Shown here one piece after another: positions 55,261-64,000 of a stretch of DNA of 64,000 nucleotides. The stretch lies in NCBI RefSeq assembly GCF_029689945.1, contig NZ_CP121451.1:558001-622000 (forward strand). The letters are read 5' to 3'. The notes beneath the pieces were generated by a model. It was not told the DNA's origin and ran no database searches. It worked only from the letters and a program-made list of their open reading frames with translations. Source of the stretch: Paenibacillus amylolyticus (GTDB taxonomy: Bacteria; Bacillota; Bacilli; Paenibacillales; Paenibacillaceae). The position numbers and the translations under genes were made by a program. The first letter of the stretch is position 1, and every line of letters starts with the position of its first letter.

Positions 55261-56595
55261 CTAATTAAAATGAACCGGACTCTCGTCCGCCTGCCGGAAG
55301 GCATCTGCTTTCTCATCGATAAAGTTCAGGAACTGGCTGGTATGTTTCATATGCCATGTGCCAAGTTCTTGAATCGACGCGTCCAGTTGGGTGACAATTG
55401 GCTCCAGCCTGCGACTGCGGCTTGTATGCAGGTATTGAGCCATGCGGCTTCGTACCTGATTCAGCTCGGCGTTGCATTGCTGTGCATTTTGCTTCCACCG
55501 GGAGGCGACACTTTTCAGTTCTTCGGGCGTTACCTGAATCAAGCCGGAAGCACCTGCCGCTGCAGCCATACCACCGCCAGACTTGGAACCTAACGGACCG
55601 AAGTTCTTGCTGAACGGCCCCATTTGATCCATAAAGCGCGGTGAGTAGCCGATTCTCTCTCCCGTAATCGGATCATACAGATCATTGGATATGTATCCAT
55701 TTTTAAAATTATATTGATCCAGACTGTGATAGTTCTCCCCGCCAAATGAGTTCTTGGCTTTATCGATAATGCCCACTCCATCGTTTGCATCCTCGTAATT
55801 GGAATTAATGTAGTACGTCGATCCCACATGTCGGTCATATCCGCCCAACGTTCCGCTGGCTACCAGATCACTGGGATTGGCATAGTTCACAACCTGCCCG
55901 TCAAACTCCCCCGCTTCAGCCCGGCGCCGCATCTCTGGCGTCAAATTGCCCATTACCGAGGGTGCACTAAACGTCACGGCTGGAATCCCGGTATAAGCAG
56001 AGGCATACTGTGCATTGCCGCCGCCCAAGGAATGCCCGGTCATCGAGAAATTCAGATCCTTATGCTTGTTCTGCATTTGACTTGCGTAGTCTTCAGCTTG
56101 ATACATCTGATTGGCCCAGCCTGTAGGGGATACGGTTTTCTCAATATCTTTTACGCGATCACCCGTCCAGTTCTCCACGTCTCTTACCCTGTCACCAGCC
56201 CAATTCTCCACAGTGGATATGCCCGTAAAATCCTTGACACCTTGGACCCCTTTGTCAAGCCAATCCGGCGTAAGATTATCAACAAAATTCCCGGCCTCCT
56301 GCTGGCCCTTACGAATCAATTCTCCGCCACCAATACGACCATCCATGACGAAGTCAGGTACAGAGCGATCCAAGGACGCACTTCCTTCTGTACCTCGATA
56401 AGCAATGACCGCTTCCTTGGTCTCGGGATTATAGAATGTTACCGCATCAAAACCGGAAAACTTGTTGCTCTCTGTGCCCTCCAGGACCTGCCATCCGGGA
56501 AGCTCCGTTAATTTGTCTCCAGCCTTTTGATCCTGATAGGCTAGATCAGACATCGTTTTGTACGTTTCATCATCAATATTGGACCCGTTACTCAA
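55261..56595 (-). CDS. Class 3-like lipase with C-terminal WXG100-like domain (candidate type VII effector)
   Basis: 444 aa, no signal peptide. The N-terminal alpha/beta hydrolase has VIAYRGTEGS (oxyanion region, about 65-75), nucleophile elbow FSMTGHSLGGGNAQ (Ser about 189), a candidate Asp in NYANPSDLVAS (about 243) and a candidate His in ENYHSLDQYNF (about 290). Residues 129-152 hold a tandem repeat, VENWxGDRVxD. The C-terminal about 90 residues (GLIQVTPEELKSVASRWKQNAQQ ... LNFIDEKADAFRQAD) resemble a WXG100/LXG helical hairpin. This toxin-first order matches S. aureus TslA. TTG at 56595, eight bases after AAAGGGAGG, is the likely start. Confidence 0.82.
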   Translation of the reverse strand: MSNGSNIDDETYKTMSDLAYQDQKAGDKLTELPGWQVLEGTESNKFSGFDAVTFYNPETKEAVIAYRGTEGSASLDRSVPDFVMDGRIGGGELIRKGQQEAGNFVDNLTPDWLDKGVQGVKDFTGISTVENWAGDRVRDVENWTGDRVKDIEKTVSPTGWANQMYQAEDYASQMQNKHKDLNFSMTGHSLGGGNAQYASAYTGIPAVTFSAPSVMGNLTPEMRRRAEAGEFDGQVVNYANPSDLVASGTLGGYDRHVGSTYYINSNYEDANDGVGIIDKAKNSFGGENYHSLDQYNFKNGYISNDLYDPITGERIGYSPRFMDQMGPFSKNFGPLGSKSGGGMAAAAGASGLIQVTPEELKSVASRWKQNAQQCNAELNQVRSRMAQYLHTSRSRRLEPIVTQLDASIQELGTWHMKHTSQFLNFIDEKADAFRQADESPVHFN

Positions 56596-56610
56596 TAACT
56601 GCACCTCCCT

Positions 56611-56970
56611 TTATTTAGCGTATGGATCGTGTCCCTTGGCCATCATCACTTCTTCAATCTCAGGGCTAATGACCAGGTTCTTGGTTACCTTCTTTTTGTA
56701 GTCATACGAAATGCCAAAGCTCTGATCTTCATGATCTTTCACATGTCCTTTCAGCCCAATCTGGGACACTGCCATTTCCGGCAACAACTCTTTGCTTGTA
56801 ATCACAACATCCAGCTCGAACTTCTGCTTGAAGTGTTGAATTACGGTTGCTTCAGCCTCCTGGTATAGAGCTTCCTTCTCACTTGCATTCATGTTCTGAC
56901 AACCTCCCAGAAATATAGTAAACACCATCATCAGTGTGAATAAACCCTTCAACCATCCTGCACGTTTAAT
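56611..56970 (-). CDS. Small lipoprotein, candidate immunity protein of the lipase
   Basis: Lipoprotein signal (KRAGWLKGLFTLMMVFTIFLGGC; lipobox LGGC), then about 90 residues of mixed helix and strand (EKEALYQEAEATVIQHFKQKFELDVVITSKELLP ... GISYDYKKKVTKNLVISPEIEEVM), consistent with a small cystatin-like fold. The best ribosome site, AGAGGAGG, points to an ATT codon at 56970; an ATG at 57009 has a poorer site and would place 13 extra residues before the charged region. It ends 15 bp before the lipase start. Membrane-anchored immunity is the inferred role, as for S. aureus TilA. Confidence 0.65.
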   Translation of the reverse strand: MKRAGWLKGLFTLMMVFTIFLGGCQNMNASEKEALYQEAEATVIQHFKQKFELDVVITSKELLPEMAVSQIGLKGHVKDHEDQSFGISYDYKKKVTKNLVISPEIEEVMMAKGHDPYAK

Positions 56971-57249
56971 ACGGATTCCTCCTCTGGGTAGAATCAGGGT
57001 GTTCACCATATGTGAAGCACACCCTATTCATCTGTTACCTGCATCATAGTACAAAATCAACATGAGCCATATCGGCTAACAGGATCGTTTTCATGTAACT
57101 TTCTTCCTATATGATTCATTCAGGGTACTTTGGTGTACATTACCCCGTTTCCTAATTCTTGCAACAGATACAAGATAATTTTCCCATCCACGACAAAAAG
57201 AGCCTGCTCTTGCTTAGAGCGGCCCTCCTATTTGCCATACTTAACTGTT

Positions 57250-58505
57250 CTATTCAAGCACCATCCGCAGAGCGGTCAGCGCAATCCCGATAATAAATCC
57301 GGTAACCGCTCCGTTGATCCGAATCCACTGCAGATCCTGCCCCACCTTATCCTCAATCATCGAGATCAAGGAGGCGTTGTCCATTTTATCTACATTTTCG
57401 CGCACGAGGTTACCGATTTTGGAATGATTTTTCTCCAGCAGAGTTGTGACCCCATCTACAATCTTGGCATTCATGCTTGTCATCAACTCGTGATCTGCCC
57501 GCAGGTCAACCAATACCCGCTCAATGGCAGGCAGTGCATACGTATCTACGTATTGTCCATCTTCCATCGCAGCGAGCGCCCGGTCTCTCAGTTCGGTGAG
57601 TTTGTTCAGCACCGTTTCCTCTGCGTTCCAGCCCTCCAGCATGTTGTTCTTCCAGCCGTTGATACCATCTTGCATAGCCTCGCTCATGGCTAACCGCACT
57701 GCCTGGGTACGTAACATATCAAGCACTTTGTACCTTAGCGCACTGCCTTCACGTTTCATATCCTCTACCCGATCGAAGAGATATCCTTGCAAAATGCCAC
57801 CCAGACGCTCCTCGTTCATGTAACCCAAGAACGCATTCAGCGCAAACTGCATCAATCCGTTCATTTGAATGCCGCTGATCGCTCTCATTCCGCTTTCACC
57901 CAAAAACATCACATTCTCGGGTTTAACCAGCCACTCTTCGGCTTGCTTCAGTCCATAGTCCAGTGCTTTGGCATCGTAACCCCGCTCTGTCATCTGATGG
58001 GCAGCCCGCTCCAGGATCGGACCCAGGTCAAAGGCACCCGCCTGAGACTTGATCTCACCCGCTACGAGTGGAGCAATCTGCTCTAACGGCAGTCCCGCCA
58101 GAATTCGTTTGCAGAGCGTATCAATCATGGTCTTGATCCCGTCATTGTGAAGCTCACGCGTCAACGTATCCAGCACCGTCTCTGCTGCTTTGAAATCTGC
58201 AATTTTTTCGGTAATGCTGTCTTTATTGAGAAGGTTGTTCTCTACCGCGGAGACCAGACCTTCCGTCATTTTATCCCGATTCTTCGGTAACAATGCCGTA
58301 TGCGGAATGGGAATGCCCAGCGGGTGACGGAACAGGGCGGTCACTGCGAACCAGTCCGCAAGTCCCCTACAAGTCCTGCTTCAAATGATCCTACCAGCAA
58401 CTTGCCCACGGGAACGCCCTGGAACGGCAAGGATGCTGCAAATCCCGCGCCCATCACTACGAGAGACCAGGCTGCTGCTTTTTTGGTTTGTTTAGGTTTA
58501 GCCAT
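57250..58505 (-). CDS. DUF445 membrane protein (frameshifted)
   Basis: About 418 aa repaired. N-terminal helix AAAWSLVVMGAGFAASLPF, then [42 protein letters not shown], which is the DUF445/YheB signature; one G is missing from G4 at 58364-58367 inside it. A long helical middle (about 70-380) and a C-terminal helix VTGFIIGIALTALRMVLE. ATG at 58505 follows AAAGGAG. Relatives occur widely in spore-formers; function unknown. Confidence 0.88.
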
Positions 58506-58867
58506 CGTATTCTTGCTCCTTTATCTTTAATCACACGGCCCGGCCTGTACCGGATTCCGCACTCCATCGTTTCTTATGTCGGCATCTTGCATAGTTCGAT
58601 TTATGTAAACTCTCCACTAGCGAAGTCATAACTTCCATATTTCGTATACTTCATCTTATCACCCACAAGCGTCAAAACCAAACCTCTGCTTGGCGAAAAT
58701 GGACATTTGTGGTGTTTACTCCGTAAAATGGACCACCCCTTTTCCAATACCAGGGAGATTTTAGTATAATCAATCATGACAGCCCTTCAATGATATCGAT
58801 TGGCTGCTGAGCAGCAGGGTAATTACATAATGAAAGAATGAACCAATCAGAGGAGGAATTTCGGACC

Positions 58868-59695
58868 ATGAAACACGTGCAGGACACAACCACGCTCTAT
58901 AACGGAGTCAAAATGCCATGGCTGGGTTTTGGGGTATTCAAAGTTAAAGACGGAGACGAAGTCGTTCATGCTGTCAAAACGGCCATTCAGGCCGGGTATC
59001 GCAGCATCGATACAGCCAAAGCGTATAACAATGAAACAGGTGTCGCTCAGGGTATTCGTGAATCTGGAATAGCTCGTGAGGATCTGTTCATTACCACCAA
59101 AGTATGGAATAGCGATCAGGGATATGAATCCACACTGGCCGCCTTCGAAGCCAGCATGGAACGACTCGAACTGGATTATCTGGATCTCTATCTCATCCAC
59201 TGGCCGGTCAAAGGCAAGTACAAAGATACATGGAGAGCACTGGAGAAGCTCCACAAGGAAGGACGCATCCGCGCAATTGGCGTGAGCAATTTCCAGATTC
59301 ATCACTTGGAAGACCTCATGATTGATGCCACGGTCAAACCTGCCGTCAATCAGGTGGAACTTCATCCGCTTTTGATTCAAACGGAGCTTCGGGAGTATTG
59401 CAACAAACACCAGATTCAGATCGAAGCCTGGTCTCCACTCGGACAAGGTCATCTGATGGATCATCCGTGGCTTCAGGACATCGCCGCCAAATACAGCAAG
59501 TCCCCCGCACAAGTCATTCTACGCTGGGATCTGCAGAACGGCATTGTAACGATACCGAAATCCGTTACGCCTGAGCGTATTCGCGCGAATGCCGATCTCT
59601 ACGATTTTGAGTTAACTTCGGAAGAAATAGAGCAGATTAACGGCCTGAACGAGAACAAACGCTTTGGTTCCGACCCAGACAACTTTAATTTTTAA
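58868..59695 (+). CDS. Aldo/keto reductase
   Basis: NAD(P)H-dependent carbonyl reductase with TIM barrel, 275 aa. Catalytic tetrad regions: [14 protein letters not shown] (Asp, Tyr), [13 protein letters not shown] (Lys) and [13 protein letters not shown] (His). Further [28 protein letters not shown] and the cofactor-binding [18 protein letters not shown] at 58868 follows AGGAGG; an earlier in-frame ATG at 58838 lies upstream of that site. Close to the YvgN/YtbE group. Upstream 58506-58867 holds no gene. Confidence 0.94.
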   Translation: MKHVQDTTTLYNGVKMPWLGFGVFKVKDGDEVVHAVKTAIQAGYRSIDTAKAYNNETGVAQGIRESGIAREDLFITTKVWNSDQGYESTLAAFEASMERLELDYLDLYLIHWPVKGKYKDTWRALEKLHKEGRIRAIGVSNFQIHHLEDLMIDATVKPAVNQVELHPLLIQTELREYCNKHQIQIEAWSPLGQGHLMDHPWLQDIAAKYSKSPAQVILRWDLQNGIVTIPKSVTPERIRANADLYDFELTSEEIEQINGLNENKRFGSDPDNFNF

Positions 59696-59718
59696 TGACT
59701 TCATTCAAATCATGCCAA

Positions 59719-59764
59719 AGAATCCCGATTCGGATGCTTATGCACCTGGATCGGGATTTTTTTC
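59719..59764 (+). terminator. Terminator of the aldo/keto reductase gene
   Basis: AATCCCGAT and ATCGGGATT around a 20-base loop, followed by TTTTTT. Confidence 0.85.
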
Positions 59765-59790
59765 TTATTCCTTATTTCGTATATCAGGTT

Positions 59791-60253
59791 CTATTCGCTT
59801 TTGGATACAAGCTTGAAATCATCAAAGTGGAAACCTGGCGCTACTACGCAAGTTACTAGGACAGGCTCATCGCCAAGCGGGCGTGCTGTCTGCCATACGC
59901 CGGCAGGAACGAGCACCTGTGGTGATTGCCCCGCAGCAATATCCATTCCCAGAACAAGAACTTCCTCGTTCTCCGGGTTCTCTCCATTGCCGCCCAGCTT
60001 CAGTTCAACCGGACTACCACTATGCCACAGCCAAAGCTCATCGGACAGAACGGTATGCCACTCGGAGATTTCATGTGCATGCAGCAGGAAATATGTGGAG
60101 CTTGCCGAGAATCGTGGACCGGAATACGTATCCGGCAGCACAGACTGTGGAATCTGATACGATGCCTTCCATTCTTCCTTATACCAACCGCCTTCAACGT
60201 GAGGCTGCGATATTGAGCGCAGCAACCAATGGCGATAATTCATGTGTCGTCAT
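59791..60253 (-). CDS. DUF985 cupin protein (frameshifted near start)
   Basis: Cupin_5 family protein of about 152 aa. Typical PHVEGGWYKEEW near the N terminus, RFSASSTYFLLHAHEISEWHTVLSDELWLWHSGSPVEL (metal-site histidines), PAGVWQTARP and CVVAPGFHFDDF. ATG at 60253, seven bases after GGAAGGAA, gives MTTHELSPLVAALNI, which is in a different frame from the body; one extra base near 60208 (or two missing) restores LNIQPHVEGG. The ATG at 60243 is in frame with the body but gives a less typical start. Substrate unknown. Confidence 0.85.
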
Positions 60254-60510
60254 AACCTGATTCCTTCCTTCCAAATCATATTGGAGACACTCCTTCACCA
60301 GAGTTTCGCCTCTCTCCCCTTACTCTAAAACATCATGCAAGTTTTGTCACCTTGACAGCACACATGGCCCATGCCAGAATGCTTCACCCGGTATTCATGC
60401 AAGAGAATAAAGAAACATTCACCTACCCATGATAGCGTTTACAAAAAGATGGATTTTCCGTTATGATATGGATATCACTGTTAATCCGTGAAGCAGAGAG
60501 GAGCTGTATC

Positions 60511-61362
60511 ATGAGTCTCATAGAGGATCGGATTGGACCCAAATATCGAATCGGTGAACATGCTTTCACCATTGAACATATGCGCAGACAAGACGGGAAT
60601 GGCATGCCTCAGCCTCACGCTCATCCATTTTACGAATTGTATTATCTGCTCGAGGGAGAACGCGTCTATTCCATGAATGGTCAGATTCTGTCTGCTCGCA
60701 AGGGTGATTTCATTCTAATCAATCCACATGATGTACATACCACTTCCAAAGGAAGCATTCCGGGCTTCGAACGAATCCTAATCGGTTTTTCGCCTGCTTT
60801 TGCAACGGGGATGGAGCTCGGCATATGCGGTCTGCTGCCTTTTAATTGCTCCAGACTCCTTCGTCTGCCTGAGGCGGAACAGCCCGAGATGGAGCGTATA
60901 TTGTGGCAAATGCTGCAAGAATGCAAAGAACGCCGCCCTCACTATGAGATCGCCGTAAGAAGTCTGCTTGCGCAACTATTGATCCGTATTCATCGGGTAG
61001 AGGAGATCATTCGGCAGTCATGCCCAGGTCCCCTACATCCGATGCAGGATAAAATCAGTGAAATTGTCACGTATGTCAATAGCAACTATACGGAACCACT
61101 GACATTGGAAGGAACAGCTAATCGCTTCTATATCAGCCCGTCCTATCTGAGCCGAATGTTCAGCCGATTTACCGGATTTCGATTCAGCGAATATCTGCGT
61201 GTTGTCCGAGTACGCGAGGCACAGCGGAGACTGCTGTCCACACAAGAGCGTGTACAGATGATCGCAGAGAAAGTCGGATTTGAGCATACGGCTCATTTTA
61301 ACAAAACATTCAAGCAGGTCACCGGTACAACACCCCTGCGCTATCGCAAGGAACACCGGTAG
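60511..61362 (+). CDS. AraC-family transcriptional regulator
   Basis: 283 aa. N-terminal cupin sensor (PQPHAHPFYELYYLLEGERVYSMNGQ, KGDFILINPHDVHTT); C-terminal double HTH with ITSYVNSNYTEPLTLEG-like start (VTYVNSNYTEPLTLEGTANRFYISPSYLSRMFSRFTGFRFSEYL) and VGFEHTAHFNKTFKQVTGTTPLRYRK. ATG at 60511 follows GAGAGGAG. It is convergent with the GH28 gene. Such regulators commonly respond to sugars, so control of the pectinase gene is plausible but unproven. Confidence 0.92.
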   Translation: MSLIEDRIGPKYRIGEHAFTIEHMRRQDGNGMPQPHAHPFYELYYLLEGERVYSMNGQILSARKGDFILINPHDVHTTSKGSIPGFERILIGFSPAFATGMELGICGLLPFNCSRLLRLPEAEQPEMERILWQMLQECKERRPHYEIAVRSLLAQLLIRIHRVEEIIRQSCPGPLHPMQDKISEIVTYVNSNYTEPLTLEGTANRFYISPSYLSRMFSRFTGFRFSEYLRVVRVREAQRRLLSTQERVQMIAEKVGFEHTAHFNKTFKQVTGTTPLRYRKEHR

Positions 61363-61540
61363 AAGATCCCAAGACATATCAGATTAAAAGCCGAGTGGGG
61401 TAGCTTTGCTCCAGAGATTGCGCATTCTTATATCATAACGAAAGGCATCACGATTACTGGATCGATGGCTACGCCACTGCGGCTGAAATTGACCAACTTG
61501 TATAAACCTTATTACATACCGTTTACCTGTTATACACCTT

Positions 61541-63154
61541 TTACCTGCGAATAATCACACCACTTCGTACTTCAGGACCAACCGAGATCTGACGACCGTC
61601 TGTGTCGGCATCACTTTCACGACATACAATGCCTGCGGACGCGTGTCCAGTCACCATCAGAAGTCGGCCATCTGCACCTATGCCCTGAATGCTCTCTAAC
61701 TCCGCTCCTTTGCATTGGTGCAAATGAACCAGCGGGCCTTCGGTAATCTGTGCCTGCAATTCAGCGATATGCAGATGCTTCGCATGAGCACATTGAATCC
61801 CACTGCGGGCCTGCACGTTGTAATGCTCGATTCTAACGCCATCCAAAGGCATCTCTGGCAACCCACTCACGAGCAACGCAGTGTCCGCACCGGCACAGAC
61901 CACATCCGAGATTCGAATATCCCGAAACACCGGGGTCTCCTCACTAATCTCCTGAGACAGGTCACTGCCCCGGGCAGACCCTTCCTGATTGGCATAGAAA
62001 AAGGAAAACGAGATCGCTTCCATCATGATATCTTTCATATATATGCGCTCAATCTGAATATCTTCAACCACCCCGCCGCGTCCACGTGCGCTTTTGAACC
62101 GAAGCCCAATGTCCGTACCGATAAACGTACAATCCGACACTCGTACATGCCGTACACCACCGGACATTTCACTGCCAATGACGAACCCGCCGTGACCGTG
62201 ATACACCGTGCAATCCCGAATGGTGATGTACTCCGATGGAAGACCCAGTTCACGACCTTCGGCATCTTTGCCTGATTTCAGACAGATCGCATCATCACCG
62301 ACATCGAATACACTCTTCTCCACCACCACATGACGGCAGGATTCAATGTCCAGCCCATCTCCGTTCTGTGAGAACCACGGATTCCGCACACTCACGTTAC
62401 GAATGGTAACATGCTCGGAAGCCCAGGGATGCAGATTCCATGCAGGCGAGTTCTGGAACGTCGGACCGTCCAACAGTACCCGTTTACATCTGCGCAAGCT
62501 GACCATGTTGGGACGTAAAAAGTCTCTAACTTCTTCATAGGCAGCGACATCTCGCACTTGCTCCTGATGCAGACGATTTGCAATCAGACCGCCTTCAAGT
62601 GCAGCTGTGGAAGGCCACCAGATTTCTTCATCCCCACCGGATTGCTCGACAACACCACCTGAAGCGATCAATCGATTCCATTGTGAAGTGGTCATTTTGG
62701 AGCGTTTCACCGGACGCCAGGCTTCACCGCCTCCATCCCATATTCCCTCACCGGTAATCGCAATATCCTCCAGTTGATCACCATCAATTGGGGATTGGCA
62801 ACGAACCACCTGCCAGCCTTCGAAGCTTGATGCAATCAGGGGGTACTGATCAAAATCCCGGCTAAACGTCACCAGTGCCTCTGCTTCCACATGCAGTTCG
62901 ATCCGGCTTCGCAATACAATCGGACCTGTGAGCCATACTCCCGCAGGGATCACAATTCGGCCACCGCCCGCTTCGGCACATGCCGCAATGGCAAGCCGAA
63001 ACATCTCTGTGTTATCCGTTACGCCATCTCCAACAGCTCCATAGTCTGTAAGCTGAAAATCCTGAGCAGGAATGACAGGCAAATCGGCTTCATAAGCTCG
63101 AATATCGGAATGGGCACTTGCTCCTGTGGATAATGGGGAGTGATATGTATTCAT
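61541..63154 (-). CDS. Glycoside hydrolase family 28 (polygalacturonase-like)
   Basis: 537-aa right-handed beta-helix enzyme acting on galacturonan or related pectin. N-terminal DFQLTDYGAVGDGVTDNTEMFRLAIAACAEAGGGRIVIPAGVWLTGPIVLRS. Catalytic motifs: FSQNGDGLDIESC (NTD-type), FDVGDDAICLKSGKD (the DD pair), VYHGHGGFVIGSEMSGG (GHG) and IGLRFKSARGRGG (RIK-type). No signal peptide, so it is probably cytosolic and acts on imported oligomers. ATG at 63154. Confidence 0.93.
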   Translation of the reverse strand: MNTYHSPLSTGASAHSDIRAYEADLPVIPAQDFQLTDYGAVGDGVTDNTEMFRLAIAACAEAGGGRIVIPAGVWLTGPIVLRSRIELHVEAEALVTFSRDFDQYPLIASSFEGWQVVRCQSPIDGDQLEDIAITGEGIWDGGGEAWRPVKRSKMTTSQWNRLIASGGVVEQSGGDEEIWWPSTAALEGGLIANRLHQEQVRDVAAYEEVRDFLRPNMVSLRRCKRVLLDGPTFQNSPAWNLHPWASEHVTIRNVSVRNPWFSQNGDGLDIESCRHVVVEKSVFDVGDDAICLKSGKDAEGRELGLPSEYITIRDCTVYHGHGGFVIGSEMSGGVRHVRVSDCTFIGTDIGLRFKSARGRGGVVEDIQIERIYMKDIMMEAISFSFFYANQEGSARGSDLSQEISEETPVFRDIRISDVVCAGADTALLVSGLPEMPLDGVRIEHYNVQARSGIQCAHAKHLHIAELQAQITEGPLVHLHQCKGAELESIQGIGADGRLLMVTGHASAGIVCRESDADTDGRQISVGPEVRSGVIIRR

Positions 63155-63581
63155 CGTGCAGAATCATCCTCTCTACCTGTAATGGAATTGTTGTAAGCTC
63201 CATCATATCAATGGCAAGAAGTGCAAGGTTAAGCATTTTTGCCATGTACACGTGGAACTTGATGCTATTTGTTTTTATAATCGAAGCCATAAATCAGTCA
63301 TCAATTTCAGTATACTCTATACAACTATTCCAAAGGCTGGAAAATACCTAGGAGAATAGATTCATTTTTCTGTCAGGATTCGTCACAAGACATTTAATAA
63401 CATGACAGATATATAACACATTTACTGGCTATAGCCCTATAAAACCCATTACTTATGTCATGTTTTATCACAAACCAATTGCCATAAGCAGGATGACTAT
63501 GTATGATTAAATAACTAGTTTCAATTTATTCCTTATTATTCCTTTTCCAAACAGACGTTGCAGAAAGGATGGGGTGTACTC
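63155..63581. other. AT-rich intergenic region with divergent promoters expected
   Basis: 427 bp between the divergent GH28 and ABC-ATPase genes. It contains no ORF that I can support and no member of the repeat families found elsewhere. No -35/-10 pair was strong enough to name. Confidence 0.5.
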
Positions 63582-64000
63582 TTGATTGAATTTAGGGGTG
63601 TCCAGAAGCATTTCGGTCATTTTCATGTCCTCAAAGATATCCATCTTCACATCGAAGAAGGAGAGGTCGTCGTCATTATCGGGCCTTCCGGCTCCGGCAA
63701 AAGCACGTTACTCCGCTGTATTAATCGCCTGGAGACCATTACCGAAGGTGAACTTGTCGTCAGTGGGATTCCTCTGCATCAAAAAAGGTGGACATCAACC
63801 TCTTCCGCCGTGACATTGGCATGGTATTTCAACACTTCAATCTCTATCCTCACAAAAAAGTCATCGATAACATTACCCTTGCACCCATGAAGGTGCGCAA
63901 ACAACCCAAAGAACAGGCAGCCGCAACGGCAATGAAGTATCTGACCCGGGTGGGCATTGCCGACAAAGCAGACAGTTATCCCTCCCAGTTGTCCGGTGGA
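63582..64000 (+). CDS. Polar amino-acid ABC transporter ATPase (GlnQ-like, frameshifted, cut by window end)
   Basis: Start TTG at 63582 after GGGG at seven bases ([21 protein letters not shown]). Walker [20 protein letters not shown], then the frame breaks in the A6 at 63781-63786; one added A gives [40 protein letters not shown] and onward to SYPSQLSGG, the signature motif at the window edge. Walker B lies outside. The [10 protein letters not shown]-loop and spacing match GlnQ/ArtP-type ATPases for amino-acid import. Confidence 0.92.

Overview
The window looks like chromosomal DNA from a Paenibacillus-type member of the Bacillales. The evidence is strong AGGAGG-type ribosome binding sites with frequent TTG/GTG starts, a T-box leader before serS, a TPP riboswitch, a PxpBCA 5-oxoprolinase set, CsoR/CopZ/CopA and YcnJ/YcnI copper genes, and Big2 and SLH-like secreted proteins. 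No rRNA, tRNA, CRISPR array, prophage or transposase gene was seen.

Layout. 1-5 kb: phosphate ABC transporter (pstS-pstC-pstA, minus strand) with a PhoP-type box, and an ArsB-type pump. 5-11 kb: chemoreceptor, EAL phosphodiesterase and secreted cyclic nucleotide phosphodiesterase/nucleotidase with a LysM tail. 11-20 kb: a long minus-strand run of small enzymes (GrpB-like, DUF2809, GNAT, DUF952, DUF1572, histidine phosphatase, DUF2785), then pxpB-pxpC-pxpA and a Nudix hydrolase. 20-25 kb: Big2 surface protein, serS with T-box, MFS transporter. 25-29 kb: TPP-controlled thiamine-precursor ABC transporter. 29-33 kb: TatD hydrolase, NfsA-type nitroreductase, TetR regulator and an ABC-2/YhgE-type membrane protein. 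33-37 kb: copA-copZ-csoR with two CsoR boxes. 38-45 kb: nucleoside ABC transporter (BMP lipoprotein, nupO-nupP-nupQ), a molybdopterin oxidoreductase and a nucleoside phosphorylase. 45-54 kb: SLH-like secreted protein, DUF5317, GGDEF/HD-GYP protein, two-component system, ycnJ and ycnI. 54-57 kb: a three-gene cassette of lipoprotein, lipase with a C-terminal WXG100-like domain, and a small WXG-like protein. It resembles the type VII-secreted lipase/immunity/partner sets known from Staphylococcus aureus (TslA). 57-64 kb: DUF445, aldo/keto reductase, DUF985 cupin, AraC regulator, GH28 pectinase and a truncated polar amino-acid ABC ATPase.

Two things cut across the window. First, about 20 conserved genes are each broken by one or two frameshifts, nearly always one missing base in a short homopolymer and often in G4/C4. 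SerS, which is essential, carries two. This is best read as consensus sequencing error, so the affected genes are described as intact genes with a break. Second, the intergenic regions are full of structured repeats: a 180-225 bp MITE-like family with terminal inverted repeats (7 copies), an older relative sharing its core (3 copies), and an unrelated 194 bp element (3 copies). In two places a MITE sits inside a copy of the older relative, which is direct evidence of past movement.
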